DNA from: JADJLQ01 sp031417835
GTDB lineage: Bacteria; Bacteroidota; Bacteroidia; Chitinophagales; Saprospiraceae
Direction of reading: 5' to 3'
NCBI GenBank assembly: GCA_031417835.1
Contig: JANOWJ010000070.1
Location: 1 to 64,000, forward strand
DNA: 64,000 nt
How positions within the stretch are numbered: the first letter of the stretch is position 1; every line of letters starts with the position of its first letter. Positions 42,227 through 51,330 of the stretch are shown piece after piece. The notes beneath the pieces were generated by a model. The model saw only the letters and a program-made list of their open reading frames with translations, was not told the DNA's origin and made no database searches. The position numbers and the translations under genes are program-made.

Positions 42227-44465
42227 TATTAAAAGTAATTATTTGTCCTTTTATTGTTTTCATTTCTATATGATCTGAATGATGCTCGATGACATTGTCA
42301 TCTATACCATCTACAATCCAGGTCCTAAATGGAAGTTTTATTCTTAGGATTCCTCCTGCTTCTGATGTAATACTGACTCGGACAGGTACACCATTTTCTT
42401 TCGATGCAGATACTAAAAAAGCTCCTTCTGTTCTCAAAGATTGGAAGGAAACATCACGCCAGGATGTGGGTATCGCGGGAAATACTTGAATATAATGTAG
42501 ATGAGATTGTATCAAGAGCTCATGGATACCTTGTGCAAATGCAAAATTGCCCTCCAAGGTAAATGGCCTATATACAAAATCGGAATACTGACCGCCGCGT
42601 TGATCCCCATTGAGATGGAAACTATTGATGGAACAAAAATTGGTGGTAAACTTAGTCAGCATAGCCAATGCCTGATCTCCTTCTAGGGCTCGGGCATACA
42701 TACAAGCTGCCCAGCAAAATGAATAACCCGTCCATTGCCGGGTGCCCTTTGCTTCTAGCCATCGCAAGGATCTCCGGATCAATGAGGCATCACTAGAGTC
42801 TTGGATAGTTAGTAAGCCCAGCGGGTGTATGGCCATATACGGGGAGAGGTGTCGATGCGACGCGTCAGCATTGTGGCCTGGAGCGATCGTGAGCCCGGTC
42901 GCGTTTTGATCAAAGTCAGGTATAGTTTTTTCCAGCGCTTTTATCATATCAATATCTTGGCTTCCCACATTTTTATGTTGTAGTGATAACAATTCTAGTT
43001 TGATTTGATGTTGCATCAATGCCAATTCGTAATTGGTCCATGATTTGAACCAAGCCTGTACACTATTGTCATGATATTCTGGACTAGAGCTGATGATATA
43101 CTGATCCGGGTAAGCTGATTTATTTAAGAGCTGTCGAATAAATAGAGTTACTTCCTGACTATAAGGTTTGAATCGGGTAAGATAAAACCCTTCATCCATA
43201 CTATATTTCCATTGCCAATAAAAGTGCTGCGCCAACCACGCTGATGTCGTCGCACTCATGGAGTATTGTATCCATCCACCCATAGGCTGGCCACTGATCG
43301 TGGTCACTCCCGGTACATTCAATCCCGGGACAGCAAAATAATTTTTGGTCCATTTTTTATGTATGGCTTTTGTCTTCCATAGCCAAGAGGTATAACCAGA
43401 GGTCAAATCAAGATGATTATCGGTATAACCCGGCCAATAGCTCAATTGTGTATTCAAATCATGATGATAGTCCCCTTTCCAAGGTGGTAGGTTGCCATTA
43501 TCAGCAGTCCATATCGCTTGGAGCGAGATCGGCGGAGTGTGAGCTCTTGCAACGCAGGCAAATTTGTACATCTCCAGGTAATATTGTTTTTCCAATAATG
43601 GGTCAGGTAACTTTATAGAAGACTTGGCCCAATAATCTTGCCACCAAGCTAGATGTGCCGGCCAGTTGGTGGGTTCCTTTTTATTGAAGTTTGGTGTTTT
43701 TAAGCTTGCTTTTTTGTTTTGACTGATTGTCCACTGGCCTATCATGTTGTTTCCAGGCAAGTCAAACCATTGCACCAGGACTTCATAATAGGTATGATGG
43801 CCGGTAGGTTGATGATAGCTTATACTATGGGTCGTGCGGACGATATTGCCTTTTTTGTAACCCAATCGTTCTAGACTTTGACCTTCGACACTATTACCAG
43901 ATGTGCCTGCTGCTCCGGATACATAATCAGGTATGATGAGCTCAGGTGCAATTTTTTGAGATAATTTTTCAAAACCAAAATAACCCACTGTAGCAGTAGC
44001 ATCTATATAATGATTAAACACGGTACCCTGATCAAATCGTATCGTAACCAGACCCTGATTGATCTGAAGTTCATTTGATACGACTTTACCCAATTTATTC
44101 AAAGCAAAATCAAGGGCTGCACCAGGCAGTTTGGTAGGTGCCGGATATTTTTCATAAGGCTCATCGCCTATGCGTTGGACAGAGTCGTATTGATTCAGAC
44201 GGACTTTTTGAGCTACCCACTTGAAAGTGAGTCGATCGATCTCCGGCATCGGACGATCATCCCAAAGATCTACACGGTCCAACGATATTCTGAGTTTATC
44301 ATTTTTTTGCCAAATCAATGCGCCTAATACGCCATTGCCTAGTGGCATTCCATCATCCCATCGCTTCGTCAGCGTATCAAATTTTAAATTGTGGTGAGCT
44401 TGAGGTTGTGCAGATGAATCATAAAACAGGAACAATAATAACCCTAGGAGAACAAGCCATCGCAT
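42213..44465 (-). CDS. GH95-like alpha-L-fucosidase/galactosidase, exported
   Basis: This 750-residue protein has a signal peptide (1-19) and the GH95 opening RWDDGMPLGNGVLGALIW. The (alpha/alpha)6 barrel has QAIWTADNGNLPPWKG and HHDLNTQLSYWPGYTDNHLD near 310-345. Near residue 650 the usual QIDGNFG-like motif reads TLEGNFA, replacing the conserved Asp by Glu. GH95 is an inverting fucosidase family. Whether the Asp to Glu change alters activity is unclear. First gene of the fucosidase pair on the minus strand. Confidence 0.82.
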   Translation of the reverse strand: MRWLVLLGLLLFLFYDSSAQPQAHHNLKFDTLTKRWDDGMPLGNGVLGALIWQKNDKLRISLDRVDLWDDRPMPEIDRLTFKWVAQKVRLNQYDSVQRIGDEPYEKYPAPTKLPGAALDFALNKLGKVVSNELQINQGLVTIRFDQGTVFNHYIDATATVGYFGFEKLSQKIAPELIIPDYVSGAAGTSGNSVEGQSLERLGYKKGNIVRTTHSISYHQPTGHHTYYEVLVQWFDLPGNNMIGQWTISQNKKASLKTPNFNKKEPTNWPAHLAWWQDYWAKSSIKLPDPLLEKQYYLEMYKFACVARAHTPPISLQAIWTADNGNLPPWKGDYHHDLNTQLSYWPGYTDNHLDLTSGYTSWLWKTKAIHKKWTKNYFAVPGLNVPGVTTISGQPMGGWIQYSMSATTSAWLAQHFYWQWKYSMDEGFYLTRFKPYSQEVTLFIRQLLNKSAYPDQYIISSSPEYHDNSVQAWFKSWTNYELALMQHQIKLELLSLQHKNVGSQDIDMIKALEKTIPDFDQNATGLTIAPGHNADASHRHLSPYMAIHPLGLLTIQDSSDASLIRRSLRWLEAKGTRQWTGYSFCWAACMYARALEGDQALAMLTKFTTNFCSINSFHLNGDQRGGQYSDFVYRPFTLEGNFAFAQGIHELLIQSHLHYIQVFPAIPTSWRDVSFQSLRTEGAFLVSASKENGVPVRVSITSEAGGILRIKLPFRTWIVDGIDDNVIEHHSDHIEMKTIKGQIITFNNGYE

Positions 44466-44531
44466 TCATAAAGTTATCTATTGACACGGAATAAACTAAA
44501 GAATCAGTAAAAAATCCTCAATTATATACGA

Positions 44532-45149
44532 TTACTTATAATTTGGAATATTCAATCCTAATATGATATCGCGGCGCGCCTTCTGTTGATGATCCTTGAC
44601 TTCAACTTTTAACAGGCCTGAACCTCCTCGCGGATTATGAATGTTTTTATCTGTTGATTTGAGGAATGGATCCCCTTCAAAAACATATTCTTCTATCCAG
44701 TAGGGATTTTTATTAGGTTCTTTCAAAAAGATATGGATGTGCGCGGCTATATCATCACTCGGATAAGGTGCCGGCATGATGGTGTGAATAGCATATGCTC
44801 CTTGTTTATTTGTTTTAAGCCAGCCTCTGATTGATCCATGTCTTTTTTCCCAACCAGTTGCTCCTGCATTGGCAGTGTATCTTCCAGCTTGATCGGTGTG
44901 GTATACGTATAAGATAACATCGGATGCGGGAGTCTTGCCGTCTCGAGCATATACTGTTCCGGTGATAGTCAATGGAGTTTGATTGGAATGACCGGTCGGT
45001 AAAGTTAACTCATGTGTAAGATTCTGAAACGGCGTTTTGTTTTCAAAGATGGCTTCACAACCTTCGCAAGCTCCCCCTATTAGGGTGACTTGCGCAGTGC
45101 AAATGAATGCTGAACAAAAGCCAAAAAAGAGGATGTTGACTATTTTCAT
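44532..45149 (-). CDS. Intradiol ring-cleavage dioxygenase-like protein, exported
   Basis: This 205-residue protein has a signal peptide (1-19) and the intradiol dioxygenase beta-sandwich. Iron ligands align as Tyr91 (QAGRYT), Tyr129 (MPAPYP), His137 and His139 (AAHIHIF). The family splits catechol or protocatechuate between the hydroxyls. The exported location and two extra cysteines (GACEGCEA near 27-33) are as in the extracellular Bacteroidota subgroup, whose substrate is not established. It is 66 bases upstream of the GH95 gene on the same strand and may be in that operon. Confidence 0.8.
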   Translation of the reverse strand: MKIVNILFFGFCSAFICTAQVTLIGGACEGCEAIFENKTPFQNLTHELTLPTGHSNQTPLTITGTVYARDGKTPASDVILYVYHTDQAGRYTANAGATGWEKRHGSIRGWLKTNKQGAYAIHTIMPAPYPSDDIAAHIHIFLKEPNKNPYWIEEYVFEGDPFLKSTDKNIHNPRGGSGLLKVEVKDHQQKARRDIILGLNIPNYK

Positions 45150-45281
45150 AATTCAAATAAAATTAACCCATAAATCACCTCAAAGGGATATTTCAAGTGT
45201 TAATCATTGTATAAATATTTCGTAATTTTATTTTTTTCAATTCTAGGCAGAGCGCTCCATTTTCACCATTTTTTTTCGATT

Positions 45282-47330
45282 ATGAAACACAAATTTTATT
45301 TATCCTTGATTAGTCTTTCGATATTATTTTCTTGTAAACCATCTGATGGTGACCTGGCCAAGCCTTCCTCCAAATCTGATTTTATTTTTGAGAATCTAGA
45401 TACTTCTGTCAACCCTGCAACAGACTTTTTTCAATATGCCCACGGAGGCTGGATGAAAAAAAATCCTATACCCGCTGATCAATCCAGTTGGGGCATTGGC
45501 CATTTGGTACAAGAAGAAAATATCAAACGCCTCCGGGAGATCAGTGAATCTGCCGCAGCTAAAAACAGTGCATCTATCGGCACCCCGGATCAAATGATCG
45601 GCGATTTTTGGAGTAGCGGTATGGATAGCGCCAAGATAGAACAAGATGGTATAAAACACATCCAACCTTATTTAGACCGCTTAAATAATGTAAAGGATCT
45701 CACATCCTTAATGAAGTTAGTCACCGAATTTAAAAAAATTGGATCCAATACCTTTTTCGCAGGTTTTGTTACCCAGGATGATAAAAACAGTGAGGCTATG
45801 ATCTACACTCTATACCAGGGCGGTATTGGGTTGCCGGAACGAGAGTATTATTTTAAAACTGATACGGCTACCATTAATATCCGCAATAGGTATGCCTCGT
45901 ATATCAGTACCATCCTGCAACTGTCTGGCAAAGAAGACAATGCTGCAGTACAAGCCGGCAAAGACATTTTAAGCATGGAAACGAAACTGGCGAAAGCAAG
46001 TCGCAAAATGGAGGACCTTAGGGATCCTTATGCCAATTACAATAAAATGGCTATAACCAGCTTAGCCAAAATTTCTCCAGTCATCGATCTTGCAGCACAT
46101 CTTAAAGATGCCGGTGTACAAAAAATAGATTCTGTGATCGTAGGTCAGCCGGAATACATCAAAGCGTTAAATGAAGTCGTACAGTCTACCCCAATATCTG
46201 TATTAAAAGATTATGTAGCATTTAATCTGGTGAGCGATTTTAGTGGTGCATTGCCTGATACGTTTGGAAGTGCAGCTTTTGAATTTAATCGACTATTTAG
46301 CGGTGCGAGTGTACAAAGGCCAAGGTGGAAGCGAGTGATGGCTAGTCAAGAAAACCTAATCGGGGAGATCTTGGGCCAGCTGTATGTAAAAGAATTTTTT
46401 ACACCCGCTGCTAAACTGAGATATGAAACTATGACAGAGGCGGTGCGAGATGCCTTGAGAGATCGAATAAAACAACTCACCTGGATGGGAGATAGTACTA
46501 AACAAAAAGCTTATGCTAAGTTAGCTGCTATGACTAAAAAAGTAGGGTATCCCGATCGCTGGAAAGACTTTTCAGCTATGAAAATTTCAAGAGAGAGTTA
46601 TCTCAAAAACTTGATCGAAGGCAATCTGTGGTGGAATACGTATGAATTGACTAAACTCGGCAAACCAGTGGATCGTACCGAGTGGGACATGACCCCGCAG
46701 ACCTATAATGCTTATTACAACCCAAGCAATAATGAAATCGTGTTGCCTGCAGGTATATTTACTGTACCCGGCCTACGGGATGAAGAGATGGATGACGCTG
46801 TAGTATATGGCAATGGAGGAGCAAGTACGATAGGTCATGAGATCACCCATGGATTCGACGATCAGGGTAGGCAGTATGATGCAAAAGGTAATCTCACCAA
46901 TTGGTGGAACGAGGCAGATGAGACTGAATTCAATAAACGCGCAAAGGTGATGATTGATCAGTTTTCAAATTACGAACCACTGCCGGGATATAAAATCAAT
47001 GGCGAAGCAACCTTAGGGGAAAACATAGCTGACTTAGGTGGCATAGTTTTGGGCTTAGAGGCCTTCAAAAAAACGAAACAATATCAAGAAGGAAAATCGA
47101 TCAGTGGTTTGAGCCCGACACAACGTTATTTTTTGGGTTATGCATTAGGTTGGTTGGGCCATACCCGAGATGAAACTTTACGCAATCTTATCCTCAGTGA
47201 TGTACATTCACCGGCTAAATATCGGGTCAATGGACCTTTTGCTAATTTGGAATCTTTTTACACAGCATTTAATGTTAAACCAGGTGAAGCGATGTATAGA
47301 CCAGATAGTCTACGGGTAAAAATCTGGTAA
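45282..47330 (+). CDS. pepO: M13-family (neprilysin/PepO) zinc endopeptidase lipoprotein
   Basis: This 682-residue lipoprotein starts KHKFYLSLISLSILFSC. M13 motifs are YNAYYNPSNNEIVLPAGIF near 484, zinc motif HEITH at 519-523 with HGFDDQGRQYD, third ligand Glu580 in GENIADLGG, and the C-terminal SDVHSPAKYRVNGP. PepO enzymes cleave peptides of moderate length, here probably in the periplasm or on the surface. I chose 45282 because it gives a clean lipoprotein signal; an upstream frame from 45207 would put 25 odd residues in front. It is one of several exported peptidases in this window. Confidence 0.9.
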   Translation: MKHKFYLSLISLSILFSCKPSDGDLAKPSSKSDFIFENLDTSVNPATDFFQYAHGGWMKKNPIPADQSSWGIGHLVQEENIKRLREISESAAAKNSASIGTPDQMIGDFWSSGMDSAKIEQDGIKHIQPYLDRLNNVKDLTSLMKLVTEFKKIGSNTFFAGFVTQDDKNSEAMIYTLYQGGIGLPEREYYFKTDTATINIRNRYASYISTILQLSGKEDNAAVQAGKDILSMETKLAKASRKMEDLRDPYANYNKMAITSLAKISPVIDLAAHLKDAGVQKIDSVIVGQPEYIKALNEVVQSTPISVLKDYVAFNLVSDFSGALPDTFGSAAFEFNRLFSGASVQRPRWKRVMASQENLIGEILGQLYVKEFFTPAAKLRYETMTEAVRDALRDRIKQLTWMGDSTKQKAYAKLAAMTKKVGYPDRWKDFSAMKISRESYLKNLIEGNLWWNTYELTKLGKPVDRTEWDMTPQTYNAYYNPSNNEIVLPAGIFTVPGLRDEEMDDAVVYGNGGASTIGHEITHGFDDQGRQYDAKGNLTNWWNEADETEFNKRAKVMIDQFSNYEPLPGYKINGEATLGENIADLGGIVLGLEAFKKTKQYQEGKSISGLSPTQRYFLGYALGWLGHTRDETLRNLILSDVHSPAKYRVNGPFANLESFYTAFNVKPGEAMYRPDSLRVKIW

Positions 47331-47363
47331 TCTTGTAGCTGCTGACACAAATATAAAAACAAA

Positions 47364-48134
47364 ATGAAACCGATTGTCTTTTTAGTATCAACCCTACTTT
47401 ATATGAGCTTAAATGCACAATTACCTCTTCTAAAATCCCAAATTTACGCCTGGGATAGTTTCCCGGCAAAAAAAGGTCCAGATCGCGAGGCCAGACAATT
47501 GATGGAAGGTCAGACCACCCACTATGAATACCTGGAGATACATGCTACTACGCAGTATAAAGGTGCAGTGCCGCGCCCACCCCATGCACAAAATAATTTG
47601 GAAGAATTGATTCTGGTGAAAGAGGGGACTATGAAATTTACAATGGATGATAAGGAGGCCATATTAGGCCCGGGCAGCGCCATTTTAATACCGCCTTTTG
47701 CTATGCAAGCTCTGCAAAACATAGGCAATGGGCCCTTGACTTACTATGTATTGATGTTTCGTAGTAAAAAGCCCATGGATATGGATCGCAGTATAGCATC
47801 GGGCGGTGCATTGTTTGTCAATGCGGATGATTTAAAATTTAATCAGACCGATAAAGGTGGCAGATTAAATTATTTTAATCGCGCCACCGCCATGAATGAA
47901 AACTATGAAATGCATGTGACTCAACTCGATCGACCGGGTCTGAGCCATGAAGCGCACAGTCATATAGATTCAGAAATAATACTGGTCATAGATGGAGAGA
48001 CCGAAGTATTGATCGATGGACAATCTCATAAAGGAAAAGCAGGTGATCTCTATCTCATCAAATCCAATGAAGTGCATAGCATTAAAAACATAGGTAATAA
48101 ACCCTGCAGGTATTTTGCATTGCGATGGAAGTAG
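47364..48134 (+). CDS. Exported bicupin protein
   Basis: This 256-residue protein has a signal peptide (1-18) and two cupin domains. The first has HAQNNLEELILVKEGTMKFTMDDKEAILGPGSAILIPP (72-112); the second has LSHEAHSHIDSEIILVIDGETEVLIDG (192-218) with GDLYLIKSNEVHSIKN. Both have His-rich metal sites. It resembles ureidoglycine or sugar-phosphate isomerase-type bicupins, but the exported location argues against those known roles. It starts 33 bases after the peptidase gene and may share its transcript. Confidence 0.72.
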   Translation: MKPIVFLVSTLLYMSLNAQLPLLKSQIYAWDSFPAKKGPDREARQLMEGQTTHYEYLEIHATTQYKGAVPRPPHAQNNLEELILVKEGTMKFTMDDKEAILGPGSAILIPPFAMQALQNIGNGPLTYYVLMFRSKKPMDMDRSIASGGALFVNADDLKFNQTDKGGRLNYFNRATAMNENYEMHVTQLDRPGLSHEAHSHIDSEIILVIDGETEVLIDGQSHKGKAGDLYLIKSNEVHSIKNIGNKPCRYFALRWK

Positions 48135-48146
48135 GGGACAATATTT

Positions 48147-48184
48147 CGAATGACAAATCGTCATTCGATCCAAATCGTCATTCG
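48147..48184. terminator. Hairpin region between convergent genes
   Basis: CGAATGAC (48147-48154) pairs with GTCATTCG at 48160-48167, and a second GTCATTCG lies at 48177-48184, so two alternative hairpins are possible. It sits between the bicupin gene stop and the end of the YeiH gene, but no T-run follows, so termination is likely rather than certain. Confidence 0.4.
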
Positions 48185-48188
48185 TTGC

Positions 48189-49508
48189 TCATTGTATATC
48201 CGGCACCGCCATCAATATTCCACCAAACAATAAATAAGCCCAAAGTAAAGTCCAAAGGATATTGAATACCTGAGCACCTACAAAAGCCAATGCAGGTCTA
48301 CCACCTTCCAACTTAAATAATTCACCCACCTTAGCCTCGAGTCCGATGGACACAAATGCCAGGGCAAACCAAATCGTGCGGAGGCTATTTAAAAACCCAC
48401 TCACTTGTTTGCCAGTTTCAGAGGGTATCACAAAAGAAAACAATAGCGAGACTGCTATAAATCCTAAAACGAATTTTGGAAACCGTTCCCAAATCACTTT
48501 TCTGCCTTGCGCTCCAGTCATCTCTCGCGTCGTATTTTTTTTATAGGCCCACCAGGTAGCGATAAAAAAAGCAGCAAACCCGATCAACACATTCTGAGAA
48601 AATTTAATAATGACACCCGCTTTGAGCGCAACCGGTCCTACCAATGCTGCAGCAGCTGTCACTGACGCTGTGGTATCCAGTGTACCTCCTAACCAGGCAC
48701 CACCGACCAACTCAGGAATATTAAAATGTCGGATGATCCAGGGTTGAATGATCAACATCGGTATAGCTACTAGTAATACCAAGGTCGTCACGTAAGACAG
48801 TTTTTTCTTATCCCCTTGGATTGCACCACTGGCGACAATGGCTGCTGATACGCCACATATCGATACTGCTGATGCTATGATTACACCAAATTCATCATCA
48901 ATTTTTAGTTTGCGGCAAAACCACAATGCAACAAACCAAACGACCAAGACCACAAGTATAGCTTGTAGTATGCCTGGCACACCAGCCTTGATGATATCCG
49001 TAAATAGGACACTAGAACCCAATATCACCAATCCGGTTTTGATAAAAAACTCTGATCGGGCTACGGCCAAAAGCCAAGCCGGAGCAAGTTTCAAATTGCT
49101 CAAAAGTAGCCCAAGCACTAACGCAAACACGACATACTCTATACCTAAATTATTTATGGACTTATTCCCGGCGATGACCAGTGAAAAAACTGCTAGTAAA
49201 AACAAAACAAAGAATCCGAATATATAATCTCTAACTCTGCCTCCAATAGAAAATTGTGAAATTAAAATATAGATCAACATGATACCAGCCAGTATACTCA
49301 GATTGGACCAAGCACATACCGTTTTGGATAAATCTATGGCATTTGACCATGTGTACTTAGGGGCTTGAAATTTAAAATCCGGAAATAGCAGTGCAAAAAT
49401 CACAACACCCGATAACAGGATTGCACTAATCCATATAGCCCAACCATCTTCGGTCAATTTGCTAAAAAAAGAATTTGAGTGGCCTTGGTTTGAAGCTCCT
49501 TCTTGCAT
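48189..49508 (-). CDS. YeiH/UPF0324-family putative sulfate (anion) exporter
   Basis: This 439-residue integral membrane protein has about 10-11 hydrophobic helices. Family motifs are IKTGLVILGSSVLF near 155, SICGVSAAIVASGAI near 216, and DTTASVTAAAALVGPVALK near 280 in the second half. The first ~90 residues are longer and more hydrophilic than in compact members. Members are proposed exporters of sulfate or organosulfonates; a transported substrate is not proven. It lies 30 bases downstream of the mannonate dehydratase gene, so the two may be co-transcribed. Confidence 0.82.
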   Translation of the reverse strand: MQEGASNQGHSNSFFSKLTEDGWAIWISAILLSGVVIFALLFPDFKFQAPKYTWSNAIDLSKTVCAWSNLSILAGIMLIYILISQFSIGGRVRDYIFGFFVLFLLAVFSLVIAGNKSINNLGIEYVVFALVLGLLLSNLKLAPAWLLAVARSEFFIKTGLVILGSSVLFTDIIKAGVPGILQAILVVLVVWFVALWFCRKLKIDDEFGVIIASAVSICGVSAAIVASGAIQGDKKKLSYVTTLVLLVAIPMLIIQPWIIRHFNIPELVGGAWLGGTLDTTASVTAAAALVGPVALKAGVIIKFSQNVLIGFAAFFIATWWAYKKNTTREMTGAQGRKVIWERFPKFVLGFIAVSLLFSFVIPSETGKQVSGFLNSLRTIWFALAFVSIGLEAKVGELFKLEGGRPALAFVGAQVFNILWTLLWAYLLFGGILMAVPDIQ

Positions 49509-49538
49509 AGGTTAGGATAAAAAATGAATGTAATTAAT

Positions 49539-50711
49539 TTAAATCGATCGCACAACGCCCAATTCCAGGCCCCTTAATTCGGCCAAGCCACGTAGTCTTC
49601 CTATTGCGCTATACCCGGGATAGGTTTTTTTATTTAAGTCATCTAACATTTGATGTCCATGATCAGGGCGCATAGGCAATGATATGTTGCGACGCCGTTG
49701 TAGCAACACGACTTCTTTCATCACGGCATACATGTCGGTATCTCCGGCCAGATGATCCGCCTCAAAAAAATCGCCATTGGTATCTCGTTTGGTATTGCGT
49801 AGGTGCAAAAAATGAATATTGTCACCAAATCGTTTAATCATCTGTACCAAATCATTTTCTGATCGAGCTCCATAAGAGCCGGTACAAAAACATAAACCAT
49901 TGCTTCGGGAGGGTACCGCAGCGATCAAATCTGCTGCATCAGATTCTGAACATACGATACGAGGCAAGCCCAATACCGGATATGGGGGATCATCAGGGTG
50001 GATGGCCATTTTTACTCCATGAGCCTCAGCTATCGGAATGATTTCACTTAGAAAATATTTCAGATTGGCTTTTAAGGTATCCCTATCGATATGAGCATAT
50101 GATTCTAATAGACTCAAAATCTGTTCGGATGTAAATCCTACTGAACTACCCGGGAGACCTTGCATACAACTAAAAGATACTTCCGCTTTACGTTCTTCAC
50201 TGGCATGGTCCAACCAGATTTTTGCCTGATCGACTTGTTCAGCAGTATAGTCTTTGTCAGCTTGAGGTCTTTTAAGCATAAACAAATCAAAGGCGATAAA
50301 CGCCAGTCGTTCAAATCGCAAAGCTTTACTGCCATCGGGCATCAGATACTCCAGATCGGTACGGATCCAGTCCAGCACCGGCATAAAATTGTAGGTAATG
50401 ACTTCAAGCCCGCAGGCTGCTACATTGGCAATGCTGATTTTGTAGTTTTCGATATGCTGTTTGAAGTTGCCGGACCTTTTTTTGATGTCTTCACTGACGG
50501 GAAGGCTCTCTATGACTGTCCAGGTCATACCTGCGGCTTCGATCAAGGCCTTACGGTTATTGATTTCTTCTATTGTCCAAATATCGCCAACAGGTATTTG
50601 ATGGAGTGCCGTCACCACACCTTGACAACCAGCCTGTCGGATATCACTCAGCTTAACCACATCATTGGGTCCATACCAGCGCATCGTTTGTATCATACTC
50701 ATAGATTGCAA
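49539..50711 (-). CDS. uxuA: Mannonate dehydratase
   Basis: This 390-residue enzyme dehydrates D-mannonate to 2-keto-3-deoxygluconate in hexuronate degradation. UxuA motifs are MIQTMRWYGPND at the start, GCQGVVTALHQIPVGDIW near 28, YNFMPVLDWIRTDL near 105, MAIHPDDPPYPVLGLPRI near 235 and CFCTGSYGARSENDL near 275 with the Mn-binding His/Cys/Asp set. Length normal. The start may be either of two nearby Met codons. Together with gudD and the HpcH aldolase it shows hexuronate and hexarate catabolism, although the two loci are 45 kb apart. Confidence 0.93.
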   Translation of the reverse strand: MQSMSMIQTMRWYGPNDVVKLSDIRQAGCQGVVTALHQIPVGDIWTIEEINNRKALIEAAGMTWTVIESLPVSEDIKKRSGNFKQHIENYKISIANVAACGLEVITYNFMPVLDWIRTDLEYLMPDGSKALRFERLAFIAFDLFMLKRPQADKDYTAEQVDQAKIWLDHASEERKAEVSFSCMQGLPGSSVGFTSEQILSLLESYAHIDRDTLKANLKYFLSEIIPIAEAHGVKMAIHPDDPPYPVLGLPRIVCSESDAADLIAAVPSRSNGLCFCTGSYGARSENDLVQMIKRFGDNIHFLHLRNTKRDTNGDFFEADHLAGDTDMYAVMKEVVLLQRRRNISLPMRPDHGHQMLDDLNKKTYPGYSAIGRLRGLAELRGLELGVVRSI

Positions 50712-51330
50712 ACTTATTGAAAAATATTGGCAGTTCGCAATGGCACCCCCCTTGTTCTAACCAGTTTTTCGTTCTGTCATTTAAGTTGAAGTGTCAATTT
50801 TTAATTGTGGTCGGAGAAGATTTTGTCAAGTTTAGAAATATCTTTTGTTAGTAAGAAGCTGATCCCTCTTTGGGCATAACGATTATAAAAGCATCCGATA
50901 GCTGCTAAAAAAAGGCCATACCTATGTGACGGGTGAGCAGCTAACAAAACCGAGGATCTTTTGAATGTTTTAGTGTGCTGATGTTCATTTTAGCAAGGAG
51001 CTCGTAGGATTAAAATTAATTGGTTTCAATGTAAAATGTAATTTTTAGGTTAACTATTTTCAATGTAGGCAAGAAGGTAATCATAACGCTATCTTACTAT
51101 TCGTTTTATTTTCGGATTTATTCAAGATGGTACTCGTTTTTTAAGCCAAAATTGGTAGTTAAACCCTGTTGGTGCAACGGTTTGGCGCTTGGCGAATGTG
51201 GCAAATTTTCAGCACTCCCTTTCATACGGAACACTAAATTTTATACAACCACAAAATTATCCTAGGAAGCATTGAACCGCCACTTTTGTCAAGGTGCTGG
51301 TAGTGCCAGTGCTTTTTGGTCGTCCACGTG
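50712..51330. other. Noncoding gap with a conserved-looking intergenic element
   Basis: About 620 bases without a believable gene. Most is AT-rich and featureless. The right third (51160-51320) contains GGTTTGGCGCTTGGCG, TGTGGCAAATTTTCAGCAC and TTTTATACAACCACAAAA. These strings resemble a widespread Bacteroidota repeat I remember from other genomes. I cannot confirm that here. It may mark an inserted block that includes the SGNH/T9SS gene. Confidence 0.4.
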
